A DNA stretch of 64,000 bases from Oxytricha trifallax (Eukaryota > Ciliophora > Spirotrichea > Sporadotrichida > Oxytrichidae). Location: NCBI GenBank assembly GCA_000711775.1, contig ARYC01001249.1, forward strand, positions 1 through 64,000. Direction: 5' to 3'. Below are positions 31,441 through 42,044 of the stretch, piece by piece. The notes under the pieces are model-generated. The model was given only the letters and a program-made list of their open reading frames with translations, had not been told where the DNA came from and did not search any database. Every line of letters starts with the position of its first letter. Position 1 is the stretch's first letter. The translations under genes and the position numbers were made by a program.

Positions 31441-33262
31441 ATGAGAGCTAACATTTTAAGAAAAACAACAGCACTTCCATCAAACTAAATGAGACTTACC
31501 TTTGGCAGCAATAAAAAGTGTGATAACTGTGAGATGAACTCTCATTAGGAACTACCAGAGCTATCATTTGAGGTCTCTGTTATTAAAATAGATATTAATA
31601 ATAGAAAATAAATGGCAAACAAGTGTGTTGGAGAAAGAGAGGAAGAGATAGGTATAATGAAATTCCTAAACAAACTTAAGAAGCTGAAGTCTATTTTTGT
31701 GAGCTATGTGAGAGAGACTTTGCTCATAAATCAAGCTGGTACAGACATATGAAAGAGCATAGAGAAGCCAAGCCGACTGTATACTTAAAGCATGATAAAA
31801 TAGATGGAAAGTATGAATGCTTTGAGTGCCATAATCAATACTCTCATACAAGAGACTTAAAGAAGCATCTATTAAAAGTCACAAGAAAGATTCAGAGATT
31901 GAAAGCATGAAGATGAATTGAAGCTGCTCAACAAAAGAAAAGCAAAAGAATCTTCGAAAGTGGTAGAGCTCGAACAAGCTAGTGAATCAGAGTATGTGAG
32001 GAAATCACGAAACTTACTAGCATCTGAAATCACAAAGATTATGATTAAAATTCAATATAAAAAGATTCCTGCTCTTGCCTAAATTGACCTAGAAACTTCA
32101 CTTTAAAGCTACCTTATATTAGAAGACTCTTTTGATAAGAAAGTTATCAATAATCATCAATACGCATAAAAGGTGTATCCCTTCAACTATCTCTTAAGTG
32201 ATGATAAATATCAGATGGATTTTACTAATAAGTATCAAGTACTCACTCAAGCAAATTTTAAAGAGTGTAGATACTTAATCAAGCTAGATGCTGTTCTCCT
32301 TGCCAAGGATCAAGTTGCTTTTAGACTGCCACTATATGAAATGACCCTCAGAGATTTCATTACTGATCAAATGAATCATAAGTGGTTTGCTTTGATAGCA
32401 ATTTATACCTTAAAAGGTATAAAAGAGCTACATAAGTTAGGCTTTATTAATAGAGATTAGAAGCCTGAGAATATTATGATAAACTTCTCACCTGTAAGAG
32501 TAGCAATTATTTTCTTCAACAGAGCATTAAAGGTAGAAGTGTCAAGGCTTGGAAGTGTTATGGGAACTGCAGGCTATTATCCAGAAAGAGAAGACTGGAG
32601 AGATGGAGAGTTTCAATGGGATTTGTGGGCAATGGAAGCAATAATAATAGAGTGAGATGTGCCTCGCAACGATTCATAATTTATAATACGAAAACTTTAA
32701 TTTATTAATTATTTAATTAACCTTAATGCTAATACTTATAAGTCTAATCAAAAATGGAAATCTCTCTAAAATGATCTTGTCTTCTTCTTCTTCGTCGTCA
32801 TCATCATCTTCATCATCGTAAATATCAAGTCCTTAGTCCCTTCTCCCTGTCGTCTTACGCACCACCTGTCTTGTGGCACCAGTGGTCTTACCAGGTAGGA
32901 CCACTAAAAAATAAAAATTAAAGATATACTTTTTGTAACTTACATTTTAAGTGAGTGCTTTAACTCCACCTGCGTCTAATCTATACGAATACTTTTTAAG
33001 ATATTAAGTTTTTTATTAAATTAATTAATTTCTTATTATAAATCATAATTACTACTCAACAAGGTGTGAAAAGGATTCGAAGCAAAGAACAAAGCAATTT
33101 ATAGATAAAAACTGAGTATCTCTATCAATGAAATAGATGGCAGAGTAAGTAATAATCAAGCTAAACCCACGATCAGACATATCAATTGAATAGATAGAAT
33201 AGTGGTTGAGTATAATAAACTTCAGACCTCTACCACATGATCCAAAAGCCCATTGTGAGTGA
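31441..33262 (+). pseudogene. TBE-D 57-kDa zinc-finger/kinase ORF
   Basis: ATG 31,441 (MRANILRKTTALPSNQMRL) to TGA 33,260-33,262 (LPHDPKAHCE). Fingers: FCELCERDFAHKSSWYRHMK and ECFECHNQYSHTRDLKKHLL. Kinase: VYPFNYLLSDDKYQMD, catalytic loop GFINRDQKPENIM with Asn for the His of HRD, and VAIIFFNRA where TBE-C has the IIDFN motif. Thus two kinase signature residues are lost. The frame shifts near 31,680, has a TGA after AIIIE (32,653), and is cut by the insert at 32,675. Confidence 0.85.
32675..33047 (-). mobile_element. 373-bp insert carrying a gene 3' end with intron
   Basis: Interrupts the TBE-D kinase ORF between GATT and ACTACTC. It is flanked by ATT on both sides (32,672-32,674 and 33,048-33,050) and has imperfect 13-bp inverted ends (CATAATTTATAAT and TATGATTTATAAT). 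On its minus strand it reads LPGKTTGATRQVVRKTTGRR, an acidic run (IYDDEDDDDDEEEEDKIILE) and RFPFLIRL to a TGA, preceded by a 40-bp GTAAGT...TTTTAG intron (32,904-32,943). So it resembles the last exon of a host gene inside a MITE-like frame. An embedded gene segment is the alternative. Confidence 0.55.
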
Positions 33263-33382
33263 TTAAATAAATAAATTTACTATAGAATTCACATTAAACC
33301 TATTAATAACCCCAACCCCTAACAAATTCCCTACAAATCAAAGCTCTTATAAACCTCATTAAGGGGTTTTGGAGTTTTGATT

Positions 33383-33666
33383 TTTCAGTGTCGTCTAAAT
33401 AGTCCGAATACATTTTACAACAGTTAAGGGGAAAAACTTAACAAATCCATTAAAATTGATTGAAATTTTTTGCCATTCTTTTTAAATAAAATAAAAATTT
33501 AAAGGAAGTTCTTTCTCTTATTATATTATTTTTTTTATTAATTATTTTTTATATTATATATAAAGCATTTTATATGTTATTTTTTTATTTTACTAATAAT
33601 GATGATGAAAAACATAAAGAAAGATGAATATAAAAATTAGGATTTAAGAATCTAAGTATAAAGTAC
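33383..33666. other. AT-rich gap between TBE-D and TBE-E
   Basis: About 284 bp. The first 90 bp extend the ORF interrupted by TBE-D; the rest is AT-rich with a GATGATG patch. No other feature. Confidence 0.5.
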
Positions 33667-33807
33667 ATTCAAAACCTCAAAACCCATTCAGTAGTTTGAT
33701 TGAGTTTTTTATTGATAAAAGTAGACTATTAGTGCATGCTTTATTAGGGTTTTAATAGGGTTTATGTAGGCGTTTTATGTTTAAATATCAGTAATTTAAG
33801 TGAGTAT

Positions 33808-34720
33808 ACGCGAGGTTTGGGGTCTGTTTATGACGGTGAGTATATAGATTTATTGTATAAGTTACGTTATGGATGTTATGAATATAATGATCAACTCAGA
33901 CCTATTCTAAATAACACATCTATTGCAAGACTGCATAAATCTCCTGCTACTGTTAGGTCATACTCTATTAGCATAGAATTTAATGAGATAGCAGCTTAAT
34001 TCTAAGCTTAAAAGACCTCTAAAATTTTAGCAGCATCACATCGATTATCTTATTAATGATAAGACTCTTAAATACTGGGCTCACTTCTCTCTGGCCTAGA
34101 GAGCTGTGATGTTTCATCGCCAATTTCCTGAGCTTCACATCTCTGCTTAATCTATAGCGAACATATATAAAAAGAATGGAATATCTTACAAGACAGTCAA
34201 TCGCATTAAGAGAGTGATTGACTTTAATGTTCCATTTTATAAGGATAATTTAAATTATATATTAAATTAGATGTAGAGGGCTTAAGAGCATAATATAAAG
34301 TTCATACACGCTGATGAAGCAGTATTCACATTTAATACCTTCATATCAAGGTCTTGGTATAAGAGGTACAGCAACATAGAAGTATATGATTAAAAGGTTA
34401 AGGTTTAAACTCATGCTATACTTGGTGGAATAAGCGAAGATAATGGCCTCGAGACTTATGTTATCCACCCTCGCTCAATAAAGACCGAATAATACATAAA
34501 ATTCTTGTAATAACTCAGAGATAAGTACGCCGACTAAGAGATTATTCTGTTTGTAGATAACTTATCTGTCCATAAAACTAAAGACTCAAGGAAGGAATAT
34601 GAAAGGCTAAACATAACACCTGTATTTAATGTTCCTTACAGCCCTTAGTTTAATGGAATTGAATTATATTGGGGGGTTAAAGAGAGATTTTATGTATATA
34701 AATAGTTTTGGATTTAAACG
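33808..34720 (+). pseudogene. TBE-E transposase, 3'-deleted
   Basis: The start ATG of TBE-B and C is ACG here (33,808-33,810), followed by RGLGSVYDGEYIDLLYKL. A shift occurs after SIEFN near 33,980. HADEAVFTF, LFVDNLSVHKT and FNGIELYWG are all present, but the sequence then jumps (TGGGGGGTTAAAGAGAGATT) over the segment encoding GHYKKLLLYH to KVCARE. Three independent kinds of damage in one gene. Confidence 0.85.
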
Positions 34721-34886
34721 AATGGGTAATTTCACATAGTAAATTTGCCCGTAAAGGGATTTGGCTTCTCTTTCTTTTCTTCCTCTTAAGGCTATGTTTA
34801 TTTCGTCTGACATTTAGAAATCTTTGTTCTCAATTCATGCATTACTTGTAATTTTCTCACTATGTTTAATTTGCTGCGCTCTTTCA

Positions 34887-35468
34887 TCAAGTATATAGCA
34901 GTACCAGGTTTTTCTATAAAGTTAGAAGACTAAGCATACTTGATATGAAAGGATGCTTTTGAAGTTCCTAGAGTCAAGTGTCGCTGATTTTTATTCCCTG
35001 CTAGTCTTTTTCTTCAGGAGAGATGCTGTATCGTTTCTTGTGAGCTTCTTAAATAACTTCATTTAAGTACTCAGGTTTCAGAGTTGCAAGAACACCAAAG
35101 AAGAAGTTTCTCTCTGGCAACTTATTAGAGAGCTGTAGCTTTGATGGAAGGTAGAGAGCTACGTCCGGATCACTCATAGCATCGTCATATAGGTTTGTCA
35201 CTGATATTTCAGGGTAGTTAGGTATCTCTATCATCCTAATTTCATTAGACTTAAAAGCTTTTTTCTCTTCACTCAGTAAGGCTTTTAAGAATGAGATTTT
35301 AGTTCCCTCCTAAGTTGGCAAGAACAATCCAACTATAATGGATTTATTAATCTTACTTAAGAACTTACCTTGCTATACCAAATATCTATAAAGGTCCTCT
35401 TTACTTCGAAATTTTCCTATTAAATCTTGAGATTAAATTCTCTTCATTGCATCATTCATAGACTCCAT
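34887..35468 (-). pseudogene. TBE-E 22-kDa ORF, one nonsense codon
   Basis: ATG 35,468 (MESMNDAMKRIQSQDLIGKF) to TGA 34,887-34,889, 194 codons with the frame kept. A TGA stands where TBE-B has Trp (TGG) in KISDTWLQEL. Otherwise complete, with IEIPNYPEISVTNLYDDAMS and NKLPERNFFFGVLATLKPEY. Confidence 0.85.
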
Positions 35469-35938
35469 CTTGCTTCCTCTTTCTAGAAATGTTAATGAAA
35501 TTTAAAATTATGGATATCCATTCTAAGTTTATTAAAATCTTACTACTAAATAGGGAGGACCTACTGGAGGTCAACCTTGAAAAGATATACGGAGAAGCAT
35601 TGAAAAACTTGCTCCAAGTTTCACAGATTGATTTCCATTTTTATCAATCTATCTCCATTAAATTGTTCCTAATAATGTTTAATTATTTTAGGAGATCCTG
35701 CAAAATAAGTTCAAACTTGATTTGGAGGACCTCCTAATGAAACAAAACTTTATAAGGAGCATTTTAATTTACTAAAACGTTTAAAATTGTCATAAAATAT
35801 GTCAACTTACAGTCTTCTATGCTTATTTAATTTTCTTACCTCTCAGCAAAGAGTCTACCAAAATGTCATATACTCTACTATTATAGTTTATCAAGGTATA
35901 TTTTATCATTATTATAATAAAAATATCAGCAAACTAAA

Positions 35939-37386
35939 ATGAGCGCAAACCTTTTGAGAAGAGCGGCATTACTTGGATCAAGTCAATAAAAGTTATCATT
36001 TCAGCAACCAAGAAAAGTAGAGACCAGATACGCTTGTACTCGATGAGAGCATATTTATGACACTTTTGACCAGTTAACCTTTGAGATTTAAATATAAATT
36101 AAGTAGGAGGTCATCATAGAAGCTGTTTAAATTGAGGAGGAGGTTAAGCAACCCGGCATAGAGCATTAAGAATTACAAGCCAATTATGCTATTAATGCAA
36201 AGAATGCAATAAAGTTTCCCTCTACAAGTCAACTTATAAGAGACACTTGGGAGATATACACAACGATATGCCAAGGTTATATCTTAAACATCTAAAGAAA
36301 GATGGGAAGTATGTCTATGAGTTCTGTGAGAAGCCATATTCTCATACTAGAGACCTCAAGGTGCACTTAAAGAAAAAGCACAATCAAAGTTTTTTTTCTT
36401 TATTCATAAACCTACAGGAAAAAGATTTCTATAAAAAAGAAGATCGAGAAATCCTGCCGAGTCTTTTAGAGTTGAGGTATAGAAGTAAGTCAAAAAGAAG
36501 AAAGCTGTCAAGAACCTTCCTGTCTCTGAGATAAATAAAATTATGGTAATTTTAAGGCGATGAAGATTCCAATCTTAAAAATTATTGACAAAGATTCTTG
36601 TCTTGAAAGCTAACTCACTCTTGAGGATAAAGTAGAGAAGAGAGTCATCACTGATGACTAATATGCCTATAAAAAATATCAATTCAATTACTTCCTTGCA
36701 GATGACAAATACCAAAATGGAATTTGCTAATGAGTATTATACTCTATAACAGGCAAAGTTTAGAGAGTGTAAGCATATTATTTAGCTAGATGCTATAATA
36801 CTTGGAAAAGATCATATTGCATTTAGTCTACCTCTCCTCGATATGACTTACAGAGAATTCTTATCTGACAATAGATGCCAAAGATAAATTGGCTAGATCG
36901 TGCAGCAAATACTTGAGGGTATTGAAGAGCTCCACAAGCTTGACTATGTTAATAGAGACTTAAAGCCAGAGAATATTATGATGGACTTTCAACCTCTTAG
37001 AGTTTATATTATTGATTTCAACAGAGCTCAAAGAGTGCAAGCCTCAGCATTAGGAAATGTATAAGGTACCCATGGATATTTCCCAGAGAGAGAGGATTGG
37101 AGAGATGGAGACACTAAATGGTATATCTGGGCTCTAGCAGTAATAATAATAGAGAGCGACTTGCCAAGAAACGATTACTTTAGCTGCAGGGGTAAGAGAT
37201 TCTAAGTAAAGAATCAAGCAATATCTCGATAAAAATAAAATAAATGGAGGTCTCAGAGAGCTTGCATACTCTACAATTATCAAGCCAAGCTAATAAATTC
37301 AATTAACAATAGAAACTATCAAACTAAAACTTAGAAAGATAAAATTCAGAGAACTGTCACATGACTCTATGCTTATGTTTGTGTGA
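35939..37386 (+). pseudogene. TBE-E 57-kDa zinc-finger/kinase ORF
   Basis: ATG 35,939 (MSANLLRRAALLGSSQ) to TGA 37,384-37,386 (LMFV). Second finger begins YVYEFCEKPYSHTRDL, so its first Cys is Tyr. Kinase core YVNRDLKPENIMMDF has Asn for the His of HRD; IIDFNRAQRVQAS follows. Several frame changes (for example after NQSF near 36,390, and near 36,715). Confidence 0.85.
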
Positions 37387-37737
37387 AATATTTGAGAAAC
37401 TCGCTTGTTATACTCACTTAAATTACTGATATTTAAACATAAAACGCCTACATAAACCCTTTTAAACCCTAATAAAGTATGCACTAGTTGCCAACTTTTA
37501 TCAATCAAAAACTCAATCAAACTACTGAAAGGGTATTGGGGTTTTGAATGGTAATTATAAAATTAGATATTACTTCTTTTGTTATTATTATTATTTGGTG
37601 TATTAATGTATATAAATATATAAATTAGTGTCAATTATTACTTAAGGTTACGATAATCTTTCTTTTTCAAATAGTTATTATCGATATAATTTCTTCAATT
37701 ATGAAAGCTACTTTGCCATTATTTACCTATGGGCTTC

Positions 37738-37941
37738 TCATATGGTCCTCTTGTGGGTCTTGTCCCTTATCATCTCGTTCCACGTCCTGACTTGCCTCTT
37801 TTAACCCCGATTTAGCCTATGCGCATCCTAATCAAGGTACTCTTAGGGGCATTTCCTTTGCCTAGACTTATCAGCGTGCCAATCACCAAAGTCTTATCTA
37901 TTTTTTTTGTTTTTTCGCTTCTTGTTAAAGTGCATATTCAT
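37738..37941 (-). CDS. Small basic ORF, unrecognised
   Basis: ATG 37,941 to TGA 37,738-37,740, 67 aa: MNMHFNKKRKNKKNRQDFGD, WHADKSRQRKCPQEYLDQDA, HRLNRGQKRQVRTWNEMIRD, KTHKRTI. GC content is well above the AT-rich neighbours, and TAA/TAG appear as Gln. The last codons before TGA could instead be a splice point. Rich in Lys, Arg and His, so perhaps nucleic-acid binding; no domain recognised. It lies alone between TBE-E and a retroelement. Confidence 0.5.
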
Positions 37942-38257
37942 AGATTAAATCGTCATCTTTAGCAGTAATAACAATAACTAAACAATAATAAATGTTATTT
38001 TAAATATACTTCTTTATTTATCAGTAGTCAAAATCTCTCTTCAGATCCAAAAACTCTGGCATTTTTCATATGATATTTATAATCTATCTAGCAATCATAA
38101 TATTGCCTTACTATAGTATAATCAAATAATTTTTTTTATTTTTGATTCAATTTATCTTGTCTTCCTATATTTATATTATGTTAAACTATATTTTCTGTTG
38201 CAACTTTAATGATGAAAAATTTAATCCTAAAATTAAATGAGTCATACAATTAATAAT

Positions 38258-39690
38258 AATAATAATAATAATATGATCACATTGAGGTCTCTAGGGGCCC
38301 CCGATCAATATATATTCACTATATATAAGGGTCAAGGCCTTTTATTTAAGTCCCAAATCATCTGTCTCATGAGTTTTTGGGTTCTTTTGAAGTTGATTCT
38401 GGTTTCTTTCAAATCTTTCTCAATTTGTGTTGTTATGTCAGTATTGCAGTCGAATTTGCTTCTTTCTGTTACAAAAGCAATTATTCTTGTAACTAGTCTT
38501 GATAAGTCAAATCTGAGTTCAGTTATATCAACGTTTAAATGTTGCAAATGTTTCCAATTTGCTTCAAATTCTTGAAGGCATTTACATTTAATTGGTTTGC
38601 CAAATGCCTTAGGTTAATTCTGGATCATGACTGCTAATGAGTTTGGTATGTATTTGGCCATCACTTTTGCTCGATAGTATAATTGTTTGTTATCCAGATT
38701 TATTGGTCTGTATTGAGCGTTTGAGAAAAGCACTATTGTTTACCACTACATTTCATATTTTCTTGTCCAGTCGTTAAAAATGTATTAGACATTTGAGAAC
38801 TCCATGTCATATTTTTGTTGTGTTGACGATATAATGAGCATAACTATTAGGAAGGGAGAGTTTTCAAAAATTTTTAGTCTATTTGGGTAGAAGACTCTTA
38901 GGAAAGAGTCACCTCTCTAGATAAACGCAGCTGCTCCATTCTTATATAGTTCAATCATTTCTTGTATATGGTCTGGTTTTGCTGACGCTAATATGGGGGT
39001 GAGTTTTGTCTGAACTCTCGAGAAGATATACTATTAGTATATTCTTTGGTAGAGGTAGTCATCACTTTTGAATCTGTTGAGGTATGATGTTTTCTATTCA
39101 CTGTGGACATCTTACATAACTTCTTCGAGGATTTTTATTGGGTGTTAGCTTATGTTGAGTCCCAGGTATCTTAACTTCTTCTTGTATTAAGTCAGGTTTT
39201 TAAAATCAAATTTTTAAGCGCTAATGTCTACACATTTATCATCATTTATTATTAGTCCATAGTCTTTAAAGTGGTCTCTATCTTTTTGCTTCAAGTCATC
39301 AACATTATCCCCTGGATCAAATTTGAAGGATGTCATCAGCGTATACTTTGATTTTCTCTTATTTTGTAGTTGTATCTTATTTCAAAAGATCTTATCGCAT
39401 TATCCAACAATAATACAAAGAATAATGGGGGTAGTCTTACCTCCTTGAGGTACTCCTCTACTGATTGATATCTTTGTATTTTACCAGTGTAAGTTGTATG
39501 GCTATATTAAATGTGAAGCTGTTATTAACATTTTATCCCATATGTTTACTTCTTCGTCAGTATGTGTCTGGCCTAAGAATTCTGGTATGATTATCTCAGA
39601 ATTCTGATCAGATTTATTTTCTGGTTGAATTGTCGTGACGTATTCAGTACTAAATAGGTCAGGTTCAAGAGGTGGCTCCTCCTAGGCTTT
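38258..39690 (-). mobile_element. LINE fragment, RT-bearing, (TAA)n-tailed family
   Basis: Minus-strand 5'-truncated non-LTR retrotransposon. The 3' end AAGGCCTTGACCCTTATATA, hairpin-like GATCGGGGGCCCCTAGAGACC and (TAA)n tail (38,258-38,280) match the tails at 19,446, 23,054 and 62,257. It carries the reverse transcriptase of this family. The break near 39,690 removes the N-terminal part, including the first RT motifs and any endonuclease. Confidence 0.88.
38332..39675 (-). pseudogene. LINE reverse transcriptase, C-terminal part
   Basis: RT motif 4 SRGVPQG (about 39,440), then NAIRSF and the catalytic motif KVYADDIL (about 39,340), both catalytic Asp present. Motif D region YGLIINDDKC and motif E-like RYLGLNI follow. 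The frame after YADD is open for about 330 codons to TGA 38,332-38,334 (IWDLNKRP). Shifts lie after GVPQG and around YADD. The upstream part EEPPLEPDLFSTEYVTTIQP is also coding. The C-terminal domain is long (CKCLQEFEANWKHLQHLNVD). No endonuclease in the fragment. Confidence 0.85.
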
Positions 39691-39879
39691 TTGGGGGATC
39701 AGAGTCATCTGGATCTTATTTGAAATCGTCGAAGTCAGTTCGTACAATTAATAAATTTTTGAATTTATGCAAAATTTTTTTTAATTTTATATTAATAATA
39801 AAAAATTCTGGAAGTTTTCGCGAGTGCAGTAAACTCTCCCCCAAAATTCTTATAAGTTTTTCTTTAATTAACTAAAAGA

Positions 39880-40080
39880 TTAAAGTTTATTTAATTTTTA
39901 TCTATTGTTTATAGTTATGTTTTATTTACAAATATTTGTTTCTTTTTATTTTTATTTTTTTATTCTTTATATAAAATATTTTTTAAAAAGCTTTATATGT
40001 TTCAATTTCTTTAAAAATGTTTTTTATGTATAATAATGCATCAAATTTCTTATTTTTAAAAAATTTAATTTTATAATTTA
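39880..40080. other. AT-rich spacer
   Basis: T-rich stretch between the two retroelements. No gene seen. Confidence 0.5.
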
Positions 40081-40199
40081 TTCGTAATAATTCCAACTTA
40101 ACTATTAATAATAGTTAGTTAGTTAGTTAATCACTTAGGTAAGTTTGAAAAATAAAATAAAAAACTTTTGGAAACTCATAGCGTGTGAATCAAAGTAAT

Positions 40200-41909
40200 T
40201 CATTACTTCTCCTGATGCTCCTCTTCTCTAGCGCTCTTTAATTCTTCTGATTTTTCTTCCTTCCCCTTTGAGCTCTCTTCCTCTTCTTTTCCAATCTCCG
40301 AAGGTTACATCTGGTTGACTTCTTTAGTTCCAGGTGTTTGAACACTAGCTTTGATCATCTCCTGTGCCTCCTTGGTGTCTTTTTCCCCCTGGAAATCTTG
40401 CCTCTTGTGCTGAGTCTTTGAGCCGTCATTTGATAGGTACCATTCGGCCTCTGTCAGGTCCTCACCTACATCGCTGAACTCTCCTCCTTGTCTAATATCT
40501 TCTCTCTCTAGTTCCCATTGTGCAGTGTTCTTCAGAACTAGCTCATCCCATACGTCAACTTGTGAACACTAGTTTATCATCTCCGTATCTAGATCCTTGT
40601 CCACGAGTAGCCATAGTGCTTCACTTTTCTTTTCTCGGTTCACCTCCATTTCCTCTTTCTCTATTGCCAGCCCCGATCTGCCAATGTCTATTTTAACAAA
40701 ACCCAACTCCAAGTTTAGAATAAGGTAGTACCTCTGCATGTTGAGCCAGTCTTTTGCAAAAATTTAGAACACTGGTTGACCTTGTAGTTCAAGGGCTAAG
40801 TGGTTTATCATTAGAATTGTCATAATGCCACAATCTTCTGGATCTTTTACTTAGTTAATCTCCTGATTTTATGAAATTTAGTTTATCGCATACTCTTTGC
40901 CTAACACTTCACTTAATAAGGAGCTTAGTTGCCTCATGTGCTTCTGGACTATTGCATAGCTTCCTACCAGTCTCCTTGTGTCCATCATCTCCAATATCTG
41001 AGAATGTTTGGTACTCTTTAGTATTATCCAATTTTGGCAGTTCCTAATTGAGCTTTAACAACATACCGGCAGTAGGGCAGCTTCAATGTGTTCTTGTTGC
41101 CTCCAGAACTTGCAGTTCTCCAATTTCCAGTTCATTGTCCCAATGCATTTCTCCAGTTGCATAATACCTCTGTCATTCAGGACTAATGGCGGAAGGATGA
41201 TTTGCGAGAGTCTTTACTCATTGAACTACACTTCTTCAATCAACTTCAAGCACTGCTCCATTGTTTCTTCCTAGATGTGATTCCCTGGAATTAAACTCCT
41301 ATGTTGCCAATTGTCATTTATCTCACTCCAGTGTGCTTTCTACTTCTCCGTCCACAACTCTTCCTCTTTCACTCCTCTCTTCCTAGCTGCTGCTCTGTCA
41401 TCGTATCTTCTCACTAGTGCTTTCTCCATCTTCGATCTTGTGCTCGGGCAACATACAATGGTGACCATTCTTGTAGATTGAGGGGTCCATCCTTTCTTAG
41501 CGTGGATTATCTTATCAAATCCGTGGCATTGCACTTCTGTTAAATCAATCAAATGTTTCAGAGCCATTTAGTCTCCTTGAATGCATTTCGAACCATCTTC
41601 ATGTTTGTCGAACTCGACCCTTGTTTCTGTGGCTCTTTAATCTTCTTGCTGGGGTTTGATTATCCAATCTTCAGTCTACTCTTGAAGCCCATTTGCTTGT
41701 TTAGTGGCACTCGTTTTTGGTAATCTTCATTCCACCCTAGAGTTTCTTGGTCTCTGCTTCTATCTCTATGGCTAAATCTTATCTCCTTCACCTTGTCCCA
41801 GAACTGTCTCTTTTCTTGCTTCTCGCCTCTTTTGTTAGTGTCCCAATTCTGGATGTCGCTTCTCTTTTGATGGTGGTGATTTCTAAATTTTTAATAGTTC
41901 ATCTTTCAT
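40200..41909 (-). CDS. LINE-A second ORF, Ulp1-like cysteine protease candidate
   Basis: ATG 41,909 to TGA 40,200-40,202, 569 codons with one in-frame TGA (RVE-TGA-RLPKTS, near 41,745). N-terminal third is basic and Gln-rich (PPSKEKRHPELGHQQKRREA). Middle: ALKHLIDLTEVQCHGFDKII, CCPSTRSKMEKALVRRYDD. Then a stretch resembling the Ulp1/SENP layout: GNHIQEETMEQCLKLIEEVQ, LLPVCCQ, NWIILKS (where Ulp1 has HW), EMMDTRR and DPEDCGIMTILMINHLALEL (where Ulp1 has Q..DCG). C terminus acidic (GKEEEESSKGKEEKSEELKS). The expected catalytic His is Asn, so activity is doubtful. Motif-level similarity only. Confidence 0.6.
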
Positions 41910-42044
41910 TTTTCTTTAATTATTATTAATTCTGATTAATTCTCTCTAATTAATTAATTGATTTTAATTACTTTTATTTTGATTTCACTAGCTTTAATTT
42001 CCTCAATTTTTTATTTTTCCTTTGGGTTGAATATTTAGCTCCTC

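Larger units (their letters stand above)
28940..33379 (+). mobile_element. TBE-D transposon, divergent subfamily
   Basis: Left end CAAAACCCCAAAACCC at 28,940; right end GGGGTTTTGGAGTTTTG at 33,379; ATT on both sides (28,937-28,939 and 33,380-33,382). Length 4,440 bp including a 373-bp insert and its ATT repeat (32,675-33,050). Same three-gene layout as the others, but protein identity to TBE-B, C and E is clearly lower, so it belongs to another TBE subfamily. Confidence 0.95.
33670..37546 (+). mobile_element. TBE-E transposon with internal deletions
   Basis: Left end CAAAACCTCAAAACCC at 33,670, right end GGGTATTGGGGTTTTG at 37,546. Flanking triplets differ: ATT on the left, AAT on the right, so either one base changed or the two ends come from different insertions. 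Length 3,877 bp; the transposase 3' end (about 135 bp) and part of the region after the 22-kDa stop are missing compared with TBE-C. Confidence 0.95.
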
